From positions 1 to 64,000 of the forward strand of contig CAJMPU010000001.1 of the NCBI GenBank assembly GCA_905215505.1: a DNA stretch of 64,000 nucleotides. The letters run 5' to 3'. Positions 43,576 to 52,820 of this stretch are shown one piece after another (the first letter of the stretch is position 1; every line of letters begins with the position of its first letter). This DNA comes from an uncultured bacterium. Lineage in GTDB: Bacteria; Actinomycetota; Coriobacteriia; Coriobacteriales; Coriobacteriaceae. The notes beneath the pieces are model-generated. The model saw only the letters and a list, made by a program, of their open reading frames with translations, made no database searches and was not told the DNA's origin. The position numbers were made by a program, and so were the translations under genes.

Positions 43576-43684
43576 AGTGAATTCCTCTCTTTAATAAAAG
43601 AAATGAATTGTCCTTCACATGGCACGGGTTTTCCAGGTGCCGCAAACCAACCTCAGAGATCAATAAGTTCAACTGACTGGTCTT

Positions 43685-43789
43685 AGCAGGTTTCCCAAGT
43701 GCCGCAGATTGCCGTGAAAGAGGAGCGAAGCGTACTTAAGTACGTGAGCGACGATTGAACGGCAAGGTGCGGTGCTTGGGGAAGCTGCT
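43685..43789. repeat. 105-bp imperfect palindrome between amt and glnB
   Basis: AGCAGGTTTCCCAAGTGCCG at the left pairs with its near-complement at the right, which ends at the amt stop codon. TTGCCGT/ACGGCAA arms and a perfect 14-bp centre CGTACTTAAGTACG (43731-43744) continue the symmetry. A partial copy of its outer part (TTTTCCAGGTGCCGCA) lies 60 bp away near 43630. It may terminate or attenuate amt before glnB. Confidence 0.7.
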
Positions 43790-45065
43790 AATCGAGTCCG
43801 GAGAAAGAAGGATAGGCGCTCTCGCCGTGCTGACTCGCATCCAGGCCCAGTGCCTCGTCGGCCTCGTCCACGCGCAGGCTGCCGTGGAACAGCGCCTTGA
43901 CCACCGCGGCGATCACCAAGTCGAGCACCAGCACGATAACGACCGTCACCACAATGCCCAGGATCTGTGAGATGAGCAGCGACATGTCGCCCGTATAGAA
44001 CAGGCCGCCCTTACCGGTCCACGAGAGTTCCGGCACGCAGAACAGGCCCGTGAGCACACCGCCCAAGATGCCGCCGATACCGTGGCAACCGAACGCATCG
44101 AGCGCGTCGTCGTAGCCGAACTTGGTCTTAAGATGGCTGATGGCCAGGTAGCACACGGGAGAGACGATCAGGCCCATGACCAGCGCCGCCCACGGCTCGA
44201 CAAAGCCCGCACCCGGCGTAACCACCACAAGGCCCGCAACCAAACCGGTGCTAGCACCCACCAGCGTGGGACGACCGGTGTGCACGCGCTCGACGACAAG
44301 CCACGAGACCATGCCCGCCGCGCTGGCCGTCACGGTGTTGAGGATGGCGAGCGCCGCCACGGCGTCGGCCTTAAACTCGCTGCCACCGTTAAAGCCAAAC
44401 CAGCCAAACCAAAGCAGGCCGGCGCCCAGCGCCACAAACGGCACGTTATGCGGACGGTAGCTCATCATGCCAAAGCCGCGACGACGGCCGAGCATTAAGC
44501 AGAGAATCAGGCCCGTAAGACCGGACGAAATGTGTACCACGTCGCCGCCGGCAAAGTCGAGCGCGCCGATGATGTCGCCGATAAAGGAGCCCTCGCCGCC
44601 CCAAACCATGTGGGCGAGCGGCGCATAGACCACAAGCAGCCAAATGCCCAGGAAGGCCGTCATGGCACCGAACTTAACGCGGCCTGCCAGACTGCCCGTA
44701 ACGATAGCGGCGGTGATCATGGCAAACGCCATCTGGAAGGCGATGTTGATGATCTGAGGGTAGACGGCACCATCCGCAGCATTGCCCTCGGCCGCCTGCA
44801 GCACCTGGTTGAGCGCCGGTAGGCACAGCAACTGGTCAAGGCCTCCAATAAACGGACTCGAGCCGTCGCCGCCGTAGGCCAGCGACCAGCCGGCAACAAT
44901 CCACAGCACACCAACCAGGCCAATGGCGCCAAAGCACATAAGCATGGTGTTGATGACATTTTTGCGCCTAGACAGACCGCCATAGAAAAACGCCAGGCCC
45001 GGTGTCATTAAAAACACGAGCATGGTGCAGATGAGCATAAACGTTGTCGATCCCGTATCGTACAT
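43788..45065 (-). CDS. amt: Ammonium transporter Amt
   Basis: A 425-residue trimeric ammonium channel with 11 hydrophobic helices. The first helices (TFMLICTMLVFLMTPGLAFF with YGGLSRRKNV after it) and the later HISSGLTGLI and FGCHGIGGILGG blocks carry the pore histidines and family signature. GGGGG precedes the ATG. glnB follows 212 bp downstream, which strongly suggests PII gating. The gap contains a large palindrome, so glnB may be expressed at a different level. Confidence 0.95.
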   Translation of the reverse strand: MYDTGSTTFMLICTMLVFLMTPGLAFFYGGLSRRKNVINTMLMCFGAIGLVGVLWIVAGWSLAYGGDGSSPFIGGLDQLLCLPALNQVLQAAEGNAADGAVYPQIINIAFQMAFAMITAAIVTGSLAGRVKFGAMTAFLGIWLLVVYAPLAHMVWGGEGSFIGDIIGALDFAGGDVVHISSGLTGLILCLMLGRRRGFGMMSYRPHNVPFVALGAGLLWFGWFGFNGGSEFKADAVAALAILNTVTASAAGMVSWLVVERVHTGRPTLVGASTGLVAGLVVVTPGAGFVEPWAALVMGLIVSPVCYLAISHLKTKFGYDDALDAFGCHGIGGILGGVLTGLFCVPELSWTGKGGLFYTGDMSLLISQILGIVVTVVIVLVLDLVIAAVVKALFHGSLRVDEADEALGLDASQHGESAYPSFSGLD

Positions 45066-45262
45066 TCGTCCCCCTTGGTCGCATGAACGTTGTCGGCGCC
45101 CATAATGCGGCCGAGGGGCAACTGGTGTAGACCAGATACGGCGTTGTTAAACGCTGCGTTGTCGAATGGAAACGGTGCCGCAATCTTGGAAACGGCGCGG
45201 CAACGGGCGCGAAACGAACGGGAAATACGCGAGCAAGGAAGCCGTGAGCGCGCCCGCCCCGC

Positions 45263-46282
45263 CTAGCGCCGGAACAGCTCGCGAGCTCGGTCGCGGAGAT
45301 CGGTGGCCCGGATGACGCCCTCGTAGCGATTGATGCGCAAGCGCGGAAAGGCATTGAAGAAGCGCAGGTCGCGACGACTGAGCGACACACTCGGCACCGG
45401 ACGGCTCATGCGCTTGCCGGCAAGGCGACGACTGAGCGACGGACGCGGCATGCTCGGCGCGGCATCGGCAACGCGGCGGGCAGCAAGCGCCAGGCCGCGA
45501 GCACCATCCGAGATAAACGTCGGCATCGAAGCCTTCTCGCGCAGGGCATCGAGCGCCGCGTCGCCCAGCTCGGCCAGCCAAGCGTTAACGGCGCGACCGC
45601 GGATATGCGTCTGCGCCACCGAGTCGATCGCCGAATCGGGAATACGTTCGAGCATAGAGTCGGAGGCGTCGGCAAGCGACTCATTGATGCGGTCGGCAAG
45701 GTCGGCACGCACACGCTCAAGCTGATCGGACAGGCGGCGCCAGCTGGCCAACGAGCACACCGCATCGACCATCATCGCGACCGCGACGATAAAGGCGGAC
45801 AGCCGCACAATCAGCACCGGCAGATGGCCAAGCAGCCCCAGCAATGCCGGCTCCACTAAACGGCAAATACACAACGCACCCAAGCCAAATGCGCAGGCCC
45901 AGTACAGGCAGATGCGTCCGTGCAGGTTAAACGGCAGATGCGAGTAATCCCAAAACCGGGCACCCGTCGTTTTTTCCAACAGCACGCCCACGCTATATTC
46001 GATCAGGCTGCATACGAGCGCGGCAGCGACAAACTGGCTCGAGGCGTCTGGGATTCCACGCAGCAGCAGCCAGCACGCGATGCCGCCCGCACCGTAGATG
46101 GGACAACACGGCCCTAGCAAAAAGCCGCTGTTGGCAAAGCGTCCGTGGTTGAGCATGGCGCAGACTGTCGACTCCCATACCCAGCCGCAAAAACCGTAGA
46201 AGGCAAACGAGAGTACCAGCGCCGAGAGCGGACAGGCGGCAAGCGTCGCGCCGTCAAATGCCATGTCGATCGCGGTTCCCAC
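45263..46282 (-). CDS. PF06541-type membrane protein (putative ABC transporter permease)
   Basis: A 339-residue protein. The N-terminal half has five or six hydrophobic helices and the family block FYGFCGWVWESTVCAMLNHG, with GFLLGPCCPIYGAGG after it. The C-terminal half (from about 200) is soluble, helical and Arg-rich. PF06541 members are often labelled ABC permeases, but no ATPase partner is nearby and the function is unknown. The start is GTG with AGGAG about 10 bases upstream. It begins three bases after the HD-protein stop codon, so the two form an operon. Confidence 0.82.
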   Translation of the reverse strand: MGTAIDMAFDGATLAACPLSALVLSFAFYGFCGWVWESTVCAMLNHGRFANSGFLLGPCCPIYGAGGIACWLLLRGIPDASSQFVAAALVCSLIEYSVGVLLEKTTGARFWDYSHLPFNLHGRICLYWACAFGLGALCICRLVEPALLGLLGHLPVLIVRLSAFIVAVAMMVDAVCSLASWRRLSDQLERVRADLADRINESLADASDSMLERIPDSAIDSVAQTHIRGRAVNAWLAELGDAALDALREKASMPTFISDGARGLALAARRVADAAPSMPRPSLSRRLAGKRMSRPVPSVSLSRRDLRFFNAFPRLRINRYEGVIRATDLRDRARELFRR

Positions 46283-46285
46283 CGT

Positions 46286-46843
46286 CTACTCACTCCTCTT
46301 TTCGTTCGATTCTTTGCTCGAGCCGTCACTCGGGCCCTCGTTCAAATCGTTCGCGCCGCCTTTGCGCGGCAGACGGCCGGCAATCGTCTCGCGCAGTGCG
46401 CACCATTTATCCGCCAGGCACACAATCCATGCCTCACGACACGTCGGCGGCACCGGCACCAGCGGAAACATATGGCGCGCGATGATATTCCGCTCGCGCG
46501 ACGTCAGCTCAAAATCTTCCTCCGCACGCGCCAGGGCAAAAAACGGGTGACGAAAGCCATGCAGTCGATGGCTTGGGTCGGGGTCGTGCCAGTCATAGAG
46601 AAAGTAATCGTGCAGCAGGGCCCCGCGCAGCAGCGATAAGCGGTCGACGGAGATACCGACGCGGCCCAGGCGCTCGGCAAAGGACAGACTTGCCCGCGCT
46701 ACCGAGGTCACATGTGTATAGACCGTCACATCGCCATGTTGGATAAACTCATGCATCAGGTCCAAGCGGCCCGCCTGGGCAAGCTGACGGGCGGCATCGT
46801 CGACCTCGCGCGCGATTTTCTCGGCACGAACGGTATCGGACAT
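46286..46843 (-). CDS. HD-domain phosphohydrolase-like protein
   Basis: A 185-residue cytosolic protein with an HD-type metal-binding core: the conserved pieces are LLHDYFLYDWH and HRLHGFRHP, with RNIIARHMFPL later. It may act on nucleotides or be a metal-dependent phosphatase; the substrate is unknown. The start at MSDTVRAEK follows GGAGG at four bases. It leads a two-gene operon with the PF06541 membrane protein and is divergent from dxs. Confidence 0.83.
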   Translation of the reverse strand: MSDTVRAEKIAREVDDAARQLAQAGRLDLMHEFIQHGDVTVYTHVTSVARASLSFAERLGRVGISVDRLSLLRGALLHDYFLYDWHDPDPSHRLHGFRHPFFALARAEEDFELTSRERNIIARHMFPLVPVPPTCREAWIVCLADKWCALRETIAGRLPRKGGANDLNEGPSDGSSKESNEKRSE

Positions 46844-47071
46844 GCGGCCTCCTTCCGGCGGCGCTCGGCGGCAAGCCGCAGCCTGCACGCAATGAATAAA
46901 ATCATCATCGAAATTACCAGTATGGCATCGGACAAAACGTTTTGCCCCACCAGTTGGCGAATTACCGCGCCGCCGTCACATATCAAACGCCAAAATGTGC
47001 GAGACTGTCTTGTGCAATTGTGCCGGCCGAGGGAGTGCCGGCGCACGATTCGCATGGAGTAACCCACAACG

Positions 47072-48853
47072 ATGCTGCTTACGCAAACGACAACGCCCGA
47101 GGACGTCAAGGCTCTCGATTGCGCCGAGCTTCCGCTGCTCTGCGGCGAGATCCGCCACGCCATCCTCGAAAGCTCCGCCGCCGTCGGCGGGCACGTTGCC
47201 CCCAACCTGGGCGTCGTTGAGCTTACGGTTGCGCTCCATCGCGTGTTTAACTCCCCCACCGACAAAATTGTCTTTGACGTGTCGCACCAGACCTATGCCC
47301 ACAAGGCGCTGACTGGGCGCGCGTACACTTATATCGACCCGGCACGCTACGGCGAGGCCTCTGGCTTTGCCAATCCCGACGAGTCCGAACACGACCTGTT
47401 CGCCATGGGCCACACCTCCACATCGGTGAGCCTGGGCTGCGGCTTGGCACACGCCCGCGATCTGGCGGGCGACAGCTACAACGTCATTACCATCATTGGC
47501 GACGGTTCGCTTTCGGGCGGTCTGGCGTTTGAGGGCTTTAACAATGCCGCCGAGCTCGACAGCAACCTGATCATCATCGTCAATGACAACGACCAGTCCA
47601 TCGCCGAAAACCACGGTGGCCTGTATCGCAATCTGGCCGAGCTGCGCGCCAGCAACGGCACCTGCGAGCGCAACGTTTTCCGCGCGATGGGGCTCGACTA
47701 CCGCTATCTGGACGCCGGTAACGATGTGTTGGCCCTGGTCGACGCGCTGCAGGAACTGCGCAATATCGATCATCCCATCGTGCTGCACGTCTCCACCGCC
47801 AAGGGCAAGGGCTTTGAGCCGGCCCAGAGCGACCCCGAGCGCTGGCACCACGTGGGTCCGTTTGACATGGCGACTGGGCGCAAGCTCTGCCCGGGCCATC
47901 CGAGCGAGCCTGCGCCGCGCACCTATGCCGACATTACGGGCGAGGCGCTCAGCGCCGCCATCGAGCACGATCCGCAGGTCGTGGGCATCACGGCCGCCAC
48001 GCCCTACATCATGGGCTTTACACCCGAGCTTCGCGCTGCCGCCGGCAAACAGTTCGTCGATGTGGGCATTGCCGAGGAGCACGCCGTCACCTTTGCCACC
48101 GCGCTCGCCAGCGCCGGTGCCAAGCCGGTCTTTGGCGTGTACGGCACGTTTTTGCAGCGCGCCTACGACGAACTGTGGCACGACCTGTGCCTCAACGATG
48201 CCCCGGCGACGATCCTTGTATTTGGCGCGTCGATCTTTGGCACCACATCCGAGACGCATCTTTCGTTCTTTGATATTTCCATGCTGGGCGGTCTTCCCAA
48301 CATGCACTACTTGGCACCGGCCTGCATGGAGGAATATCTGTCCATGCTGAGCTGGTCGCTCGACCACCGCGAGCATCCCGTAGCGATCCGTGTACCGGGC
48401 ATTGGCCTGGTAAGCCGCCCCGACCTAGCGCCTGCCGAAGACACCGACTACAGCGCCGTTCGCTACAACGTGGTGCGCCAGGGCCGCGACGTGGCCGTGC
48501 TCGCACTTGGCGACTTCTTTGAGCTGGGCGAGCACGTGGCAAATCGCTTGGCTGCCGAGTACGGCATCGAGGCCACGCTCGTCAACCCTCGCTTTGCAAC
48601 CAAGCTTGACCGCGAGTTCCTCGACAGCCTTGCCGCCGAGCATCGCGTTGTCGTCACCCTCGAGGACGGCATCTTGGACGGTGGCTGGGGCGAGCGTGTC
48701 GCGTGCTACTTGGCCTGCACGCCCGTGCGCACGCGCACTTTTGGCATCGCCAAGGGCTTCCCCGACCGCTACGACCCCAACGAGTTGCTCGCTCAGAACG
48801 GCATGACGGTCGAGAACATGGCCGCCGAGGCCGTAAGGCTACTCAACGAGTAA
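47072..48853 (+). CDS. dxs: 1-deoxy-D-xylulose-5-phosphate synthase Dxs
   Basis: Thiamine-diphosphate enzyme that joins pyruvate and glyceraldehyde 3-phosphate, the first step of the MEP isoprenoid pathway and a source for thiamine and pyridoxal. Visible blocks are GGHVAPNLGVVELTVALH (start), the cofactor motif GDGSLSGGLAFEGFNN, and the transketolase pyrimidine domain with DVGIAEEHAVTFA. At 593 residues it is shorter than the common 620-640, mainly in the loop between domains one and two. GGAG precedes the ATG. It is monocistronic, with a terminator just behind. Confidence 0.93.
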   Translation: MLLTQTTTPEDVKALDCAELPLLCGEIRHAILESSAAVGGHVAPNLGVVELTVALHRVFNSPTDKIVFDVSHQTYAHKALTGRAYTYIDPARYGEASGFANPDESEHDLFAMGHTSTSVSLGCGLAHARDLAGDSYNVITIIGDGSLSGGLAFEGFNNAAELDSNLIIIVNDNDQSIAENHGGLYRNLAELRASNGTCERNVFRAMGLDYRYLDAGNDVLALVDALQELRNIDHPIVLHVSTAKGKGFEPAQSDPERWHHVGPFDMATGRKLCPGHPSEPAPRTYADITGEALSAAIEHDPQVVGITAATPYIMGFTPELRAAAGKQFVDVGIAEEHAVTFATALASAGAKPVFGVYGTFLQRAYDELWHDLCLNDAPATILVFGASIFGTTSETHLSFFDISMLGGLPNMHYLAPACMEEYLSMLSWSLDHREHPVAIRVPGIGLVSRPDLAPAEDTDYSAVRYNVVRQGRDVAVLALGDFFELGEHVANRLAAEYGIEATLVNPRFATKLDREFLDSLAAEHRVVVTLEDGILDGGWGERVACYLACTPVRTRTFGIAKGFPDRYDPNELLAQNGMTVENMAAEAVRLLNE

Positions 48854-48890
48854 AAAACTTCCGCAAGGGAAGCACCCCTGCGGAAGTTTT
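48854..48890 (+). terminator. Terminator of dxs
   Basis: AAAACTTCCGCA pairs with TGCGGAAGTTTT in a 12-bp stem and is followed by CATTTTT. It overlaps the stop codon region. Confidence 0.88.
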
Positions 48891-48908
48891 CATTTTTGAG
48901 CTCAACTA

Positions 48909-49126
48909 TCTCAATCTGTAACATCTAGGGCCCGAATTCCCGTCTAACTGTTACAGATCTAGATAAGACGTCTTAGTTCCAAACCTTTGTCTCGATCTGT
49001 AACAGATAGAGACCTTTTGGCCGTCTACCTATTACAGATCGAGACATTCGAATTCCCCTGAAGAGAAAATCTCAATCTGTAACAGTTACTCGGCAAAAAT
49101 GGCTGCAGATGTTACAGATCGAGACA
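48909..49126. repeat. Three-unit inverted-repeat array with 80-81 bp period
   Basis: Each unit has a left arm TCTCRATCTGTAACA and a right arm TTACAGATCKAGA-type complement about 55 bp long in total. Left arms start at 48909, 48990 and 49070. The TTACAGATC right-arm cores start at 48951, 49032 and 49112. The arms are conserved while loops and 23-25 bp spacers differ. No gene is seen within. The array lies between the dxs terminator and the glutamate-transporter promoter. Confidence 0.88.
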
Positions 49127-49157
49127 AAACAGCAAGGCATGCCGCTGCATCGGCCAG

Positions 49158-49195
49158 AACCACCACAAAGGTGCCTGTCCCTTTTAGGTAGGTAG
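49158..49195. repeat. CCTGTCCC-core hairpin repeat, copy 5 (degenerate)
   Basis: AACCACCACAAAGG, then TGCCTGTCCC, then TTTTAGGTAGGT. The left arm resembles copy 3 and the right arm resembles copies 1 and 6, so pairing is imperfect. It looks like a hybrid or decayed member, and it does not abut a stop codon. Confidence 0.65.
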
Positions 49196-49235
49196 AATAA
49201 CCCATAAGGTAAGTATGTTTCTGAGTTATTTCGTG

Positions 49236-49265
49236 TTGACCCATTTGAGCGCGATAGGGTATAAC
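49236..49265 (+). promoter_or_regulatory. Promoter of the glutamate-type ABC transporter operon
   Basis: TTGACC (49236-49241) and TATAAC (49260-49265) are separated by 18 bases, about 45 bp upstream of the binding-protein start codon. Confidence 0.7.
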
Positions 49266-49308
49266 TCTACTCAACCGCTAGGGATTTTATTGAGAAAGGT
49301 GTTCTACC

Positions 49309-50304
49309 ATGAGCAAAAACCTCTCCCAGCAGGTCGTTCTCGACCGCCGCGGCTTTGTCGCCGCCACCTTCGCAACCGTTGCCGGCCTTGGTCTTGCCGG
49401 CTGCTCCGACACCAGCGCCGAGGCCGACAAGGGTTCCGCCGCCGGCTCCTCCAAGAGCTCCGAAGATACCGAGGCTTCCACCATACTCGATGCCAAGGCA
49501 TTCGACAAACTCGTCGACAACGGCCCCAAGGCCGATGACGACGCCATCGCCGCCAGCACCTGGGCCACGGCCGTCAAGGACGCCGGCGTCTTTACGATCG
49601 GTGGCGTCCAGACCTCCACGCTGTTCTCCCTCCTCAACGAGAAGGACGGTCAGACCCGCGGCTTCGACGCCGGTATCGCACAGCTCCTGTCCAACTACAT
49701 TCTGGGCGAGAACAAGGTCGAGATCACCCAGGTGACCTCGGACACGCGTGAGTCCGTCCTGCAGAACGGCCAGGTCGACGCCGTCTTTGCCACCTACACC
49801 ATCACTGACGATCGCAAGAAGCTCGTCTCCTTTGCCGGTCCCTACTACTACACCCAGCAGGCCATCCTGGTGCTCGCCGACAACGACGACATCAAGAGCG
49901 TCGACGACCTGGCCGACAAGAACGTCGCCGTCCAGTCCGGCTCCAACGGCCCCGCCATCTTGGAGGAGTTCGCTCCCAAGGCCAGCCAGCAGGAGTTCAA
50001 GACCGACGAGGAGGCCCGCCAGGCACTCCAGCAGGGCCGCGTTGACGCCTACGTCATCGATAACAACATGCAGCAGGGCGCCCTGGTCCGCGAACCCGGT
50101 AAGTACAAGATCGCCGGCAAGCCCTTCGGCAGCAAAGAGCCCTACGGCATCGGCCTGCCGCTCGATTCCGACGGCGTCGCCTTTGTCAACGACTTCCTTA
50201 AGAAGATCGAGGACGACGGCACCTGGACCGAGCTGTGGCAGATCTGCATCGGCGACCGTACGGGCGACACCAATGTTCCCGAGCTGCCCGAGATCGGCGC
50301 CTAG
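49309..50304 (+). CDS. Amino-acid ABC transporter substrate-binding lipoprotein (GluB-like)
   Basis: A 331-residue extracytoplasmic binding protein, probably for glutamate or another polar amino acid. The N-terminus has a twin-arginine-like DRRGFVAATFATVAG and the lipobox LAGC with Cys32, so Lgt should lipidate it. A Ser/Glu-rich linker and a PBPb domain follow, with DAGIAQLLSNY, VDAVFATYTITDDR and DKNVAVQSGSNG. It leads the operon. A hairpin lies between it and the permease genes, which would give more binding protein than permease. Confidence 0.88.
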   Translation: MSKNLSQQVVLDRRGFVAATFATVAGLGLAGCSDTSAEADKGSAAGSSKSSEDTEASTILDAKAFDKLVDNGPKADDDAIAASTWATAVKDAGVFTIGGVQTSTLFSLLNEKDGQTRGFDAGIAQLLSNYILGENKVEITQVTSDTRESVLQNGQVDAVFATYTITDDRKKLVSFAGPYYYTQQAILVLADNDDIKSVDDLADKNVAVQSGSNGPAILEEFAPKASQQEFKTDEEARQALQQGRVDAYVIDNNMQQGALVREPGKYKIAGKPFGSKEPYGIGLPLDSDGVAFVNDFLKKIEDDGTWTELWQICIGDRTGDTNVPELPEIGA

Positions 50305-50392
50305 GCAGCGAACCTAGTAACGGCCGCTACGAAACCATATGGAAACGCGCGATGCGCTTTATTGCGCTAAACTGTTTCCTCACTGAGTTGTC

Positions 50393-50421
50393 GGGGCTTC
50401 CGTACACACGGGAGCCCCTTT
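50393..50421 (+). terminator. Intra-operon hairpin after the binding-protein gene
   Basis: GGGGCTTCCGT pairs with ACGGGAGCCCC (one mismatch) and is followed by TTTCCTT. It is a likely partial terminator that lowers expression of the downstream permease and ATPase genes. Confidence 0.7.
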
Positions 50422-50442
50422 CCTTACCGGCGGGAGGTCCGC

Positions 50443-51102
50443 ATGAGTCTCTCCGAGCTCTGGTCGCTCTATGGCCAGAACTATATCGACGCGTTGCTAG
50501 CAACCTGGGGTATGACGCTCGAGTCGTTTGCCATCGCCATGGTACTGGCTGTCGCTGTCACCGTGATGCGCGTGTCGCCGCTCAAGCCGCTGCGCGTCTT
50601 TGGCGACCTGTATGTCCAGGTCTTCCGTAACATCCCCGGCATCGCGCTACTCATCATCGTCGTCTATGCGCTGCCGTCGCTCAAGGTCGTCCTGCCCTAC
50701 CGCACCTGCGTCATCGTCGCCACAGTGCTCTTGGGTTCTGCCTTTGGCTCCGAGAACTTTATGAGCGGCATCAACACCGTCGGTGTCGGTCAGGTGGAAG
50801 CCGCCCGCTCGCTGGGCATGAGCTTCAGCCGTATCCTCGCCAAGATCGTGATTCCGCAGGCGCTGCGCTCGAGCGTGCTGCCCATGACCAACCTCTTTAT
50901 CGCCGTCATGCTCACCACCGCGCTCGGCAGTCAGGTACCGCTTAACCCGCAGGAGCTCACCGGCGTGGTGAGCTACATCAACACGCGCTCGCTCGGCGGC
51001 GTCGCCGCGTTCTTTATCTCGGCGCTCGGCTACCTGGGCACGGCCTTTGTGGTGAGCCACATTGGCAACTACATCGATAAGAAGGTGAGGATCCTCCGAT
51101 GA
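50443..51102 (+). CDS. Amino-acid ABC transporter permease (GluC-like)
   Basis: A 219-residue His/Glu/Gln-type permease with five helices. The EAA loop is in QVEAARSLGMSFSRILAKIV and IPQALRSSVLPM. The early FRNIPGIALLIIV block is the family's usual F-R-(G/N)-(T/I)-P motif. The last four bases overlap the start of the next permease (ATGA), so the two are translated together and probably form a heterodimer. Confidence 0.9.
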   Translation: MSLSELWSLYGQNYIDALLATWGMTLESFAIAMVLAVAVTVMRVSPLKPLRVFGDLYVQVFRNIPGIALLIIVVYALPSLKVVLPYRTCVIVATVLLGSAFGSENFMSGINTVGVGQVEAARSLGMSFSRILAKIVIPQALRSSVLPMTNLFIAVMLTTALGSQVPLNPQELTGVVSYINTRSLGGVAAFFISALGYLGTAFVVSHIGNYIDKKVRILR

Positions 51103-51932
51103 GCAAGCACTCCACCTCCGCGCTCACCATGCGCGATGCGCTCTACGAGGCTCCCGGCCCCAAGATGCGCGCCAAGATTCGCGTCGGCACCGCCATCTCA
51201 CTTGTTGCCGTGGCCGCGCTCATCGCTCTGGTACTGCAGCGCTTTTATGTGACCGGCCAGCTTTCGGTCCATTACTGGTACTTCTTTACGCACCTCACCA
51301 CCTGGAAGTTCCTGCTTGCCGGTTTTGAGGGCACGGTAAAGGTCGCGCTCACCGCCGGCGCCATCGCGCTGGTACTGGGCTTAGCCCTCATGCTCGGCCG
51401 TACCAGCGACATCAAGCCGCTGCAGCTGGTCTGCCGCGTGCTCACCGATTTCTTCCGTGGCGTGCCGAGCCTGCTGTTCATCTACTTCTTCTTTTTGGTG
51501 CTGCCTCAGTACAAGATTTCACTGCCGTCGTTTTGGATGCTCACGCTTCCCGTCGCGCTCGCTGCAGCCGGCGTACTTGCCGAGATCTTCCGCGCCGGCG
51601 TCAACGCCGTGCCGCGTGGTCAGGTCGAGGCAGCCCAGGCGCTCGGTCTCTCCAAGGCCAAAATCACCTTTAAAATCGTATTGCCCCAGGCGATTCGGTT
51701 TATCATTCCGTCGTTGATTTCGCAGCTCGTGGTCGTCGTCAAAGACACCACCGTCGCCTACGTGGTGAGCTACCCCGACCTCATGCAAAATGCCCGCGTG
51801 CTCATCACCAACTACGACGCGCTCGTATCAGTCTATCTGGTGATCGCGGTCATCTACATCCTCATCAACGTCGCGATCAACAAGGCCGCTGTCTACGTTT
51901 CGCACAAGACCGGCGCGACCATCATCCGCTAA
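51099..51932 (+). CDS. Amino-acid ABC transporter permease (GluD-like)
   Basis: A 277-residue second permease with an N-terminal cytosolic extension of about 30 residues before its first helix, as in GluD of actinobacteria. FFRGVPSLLFIYFFFLVLPQ and the EAA loop QVEAAQALGLSKAKITFKIV mark the family. Overlap with the preceding gene and position before the ATPase gene support a GluABCD-type importer. Confidence 0.9.
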   Translation: MSKHSTSALTMRDALYEAPGPKMRAKIRVGTAISLVAVAALIALVLQRFYVTGQLSVHYWYFFTHLTTWKFLLAGFEGTVKVALTAGAIALVLGLALMLGRTSDIKPLQLVCRVLTDFFRGVPSLLFIYFFFLVLPQYKISLPSFWMLTLPVALAAAGVLAEIFRAGVNAVPRGQVEAAQALGLSKAKITFKIVLPQAIRFIIPSLISQLVVVVKDTTVAYVVSYPDLMQNARVLITNYDALVSVYLVIAVIYILINVAINKAAVYVSHKTGATIIR

Positions 51933-51968
51933 CGCTTTACCATTTCGAGTCATAAGGAGCCGAGCACC

Positions 51969-52733
51969 ATGGCACAGAGCACCTCATCCACCGGCAATCA
52001 GCCGTTGATCGAGCTCAGGCACGTCGATAAGCACTACGGCGATCTGCACGTCCTCAACGACATCAATCTCTCGGTCGACCGCGGCGAAGTCGTCGTTGTG
52101 ATTGGCCCCTCGGGCTCGGGCAAGTCGACCATGTGCCGCACCATCAACCGCCTGGAAACCATCGACTCGGGCGAGATTCTCATCGAGGGCGAGCCCCTGC
52201 CGCAGGAAGGCAAGGATCTTGCCCGCATGCGTGCCGAGCTGGGCATGGTGTTTCAGCAGTTCAACCTGTTCGCGCATATGACCGTGTTGCAGAACGTCAT
52301 GCTGGGACCGGTCGATGTGCTGGGCGTCTCCAAGGACGAGGCCCGCGAGCGCGCCATGGATCTGTTGAGCCGCGTGGGCGTTGCCGAGCAGGCCGACAAG
52401 GTGCCCGCACAGCTCTCGGGCGGCCAACAGCAGCGCGTAGCCATCGCCCGCTCGCTTGCCATGCAGCCCAAGGCCATGCTCTTTGACGAGCCCACAAGCG
52501 CCCTTGACCCCGAGATGATTAACGAGGTGCTCGAGGTCATGGTCCGCCTGGCCCAGCAGGGCATGACGATGATCGTGATTACGCACGAGATGAACTTTGC
52601 CCGCCGCGTGGCCGACCGCGTCGTGTTTATGGCCGACGGCCAGATCGTAGAGACCGGCACGCCCGACGAGTTCTTCGACCATCCCCAGACCAAGCGCGCC
52701 CAAGACTTCCTCAACTCCATCAAGGGCCACTAA
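51969..52733 (+). CDS. Amino-acid ABC transporter ATP-binding protein (GluA-like)
   Basis: A 254-residue ATPase with Walker A GPSGSGKST, the glutamate/glutamine-family Q-loop VFQQFNLFAHMTVLQNV, signature LSGGQQQRVAIARSLA, and Walker B AMLFDEPTSALDPE. It powers import with the two preceding permeases. AAGGAG lies in the 36-bp gap. The order binding protein, permease, permease, ATPase differs from the gluABCD order of Corynebacterium, so the symbols are not transferred. Confidence 0.93.
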   Translation: MAQSTSSTGNQPLIELRHVDKHYGDLHVLNDINLSVDRGEVVVVIGPSGSGKSTMCRTINRLETIDSGEILIEGEPLPQEGKDLARMRAELGMVFQQFNLFAHMTVLQNVMLGPVDVLGVSKDEARERAMDLLSRVGVAEQADKVPAQLSGGQQQRVAIARSLAMQPKAMLFDEPTSALDPEMINEVLEVMVRLAQQGMTMIVITHEMNFARRVADRVVFMADGQIVETGTPDEFFDHPQTKRAQDFLNSIKGH

Positions 52734-52820
52734 CCCAATTGCCACGCGGGACACATTCATCTGCAGCGTTTGCCCCGCGCCGCCCTGCGCCATGTCCACC
52801 CGGATTCGAAAGCCACGCCC

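Noticed and set aside
48909..49126. CRISPR array
   Set aside because: Only three units, each a long palindrome with variable interior; spacers are of about 25 bp, and no cas gene is in the window.
50341..50442. Riboswitch between the binding-protein and permease genes
   Set aside because: Only a single hairpin followed by T-rich sequence is seen, with no conserved aptamer; a partial terminator explains it.
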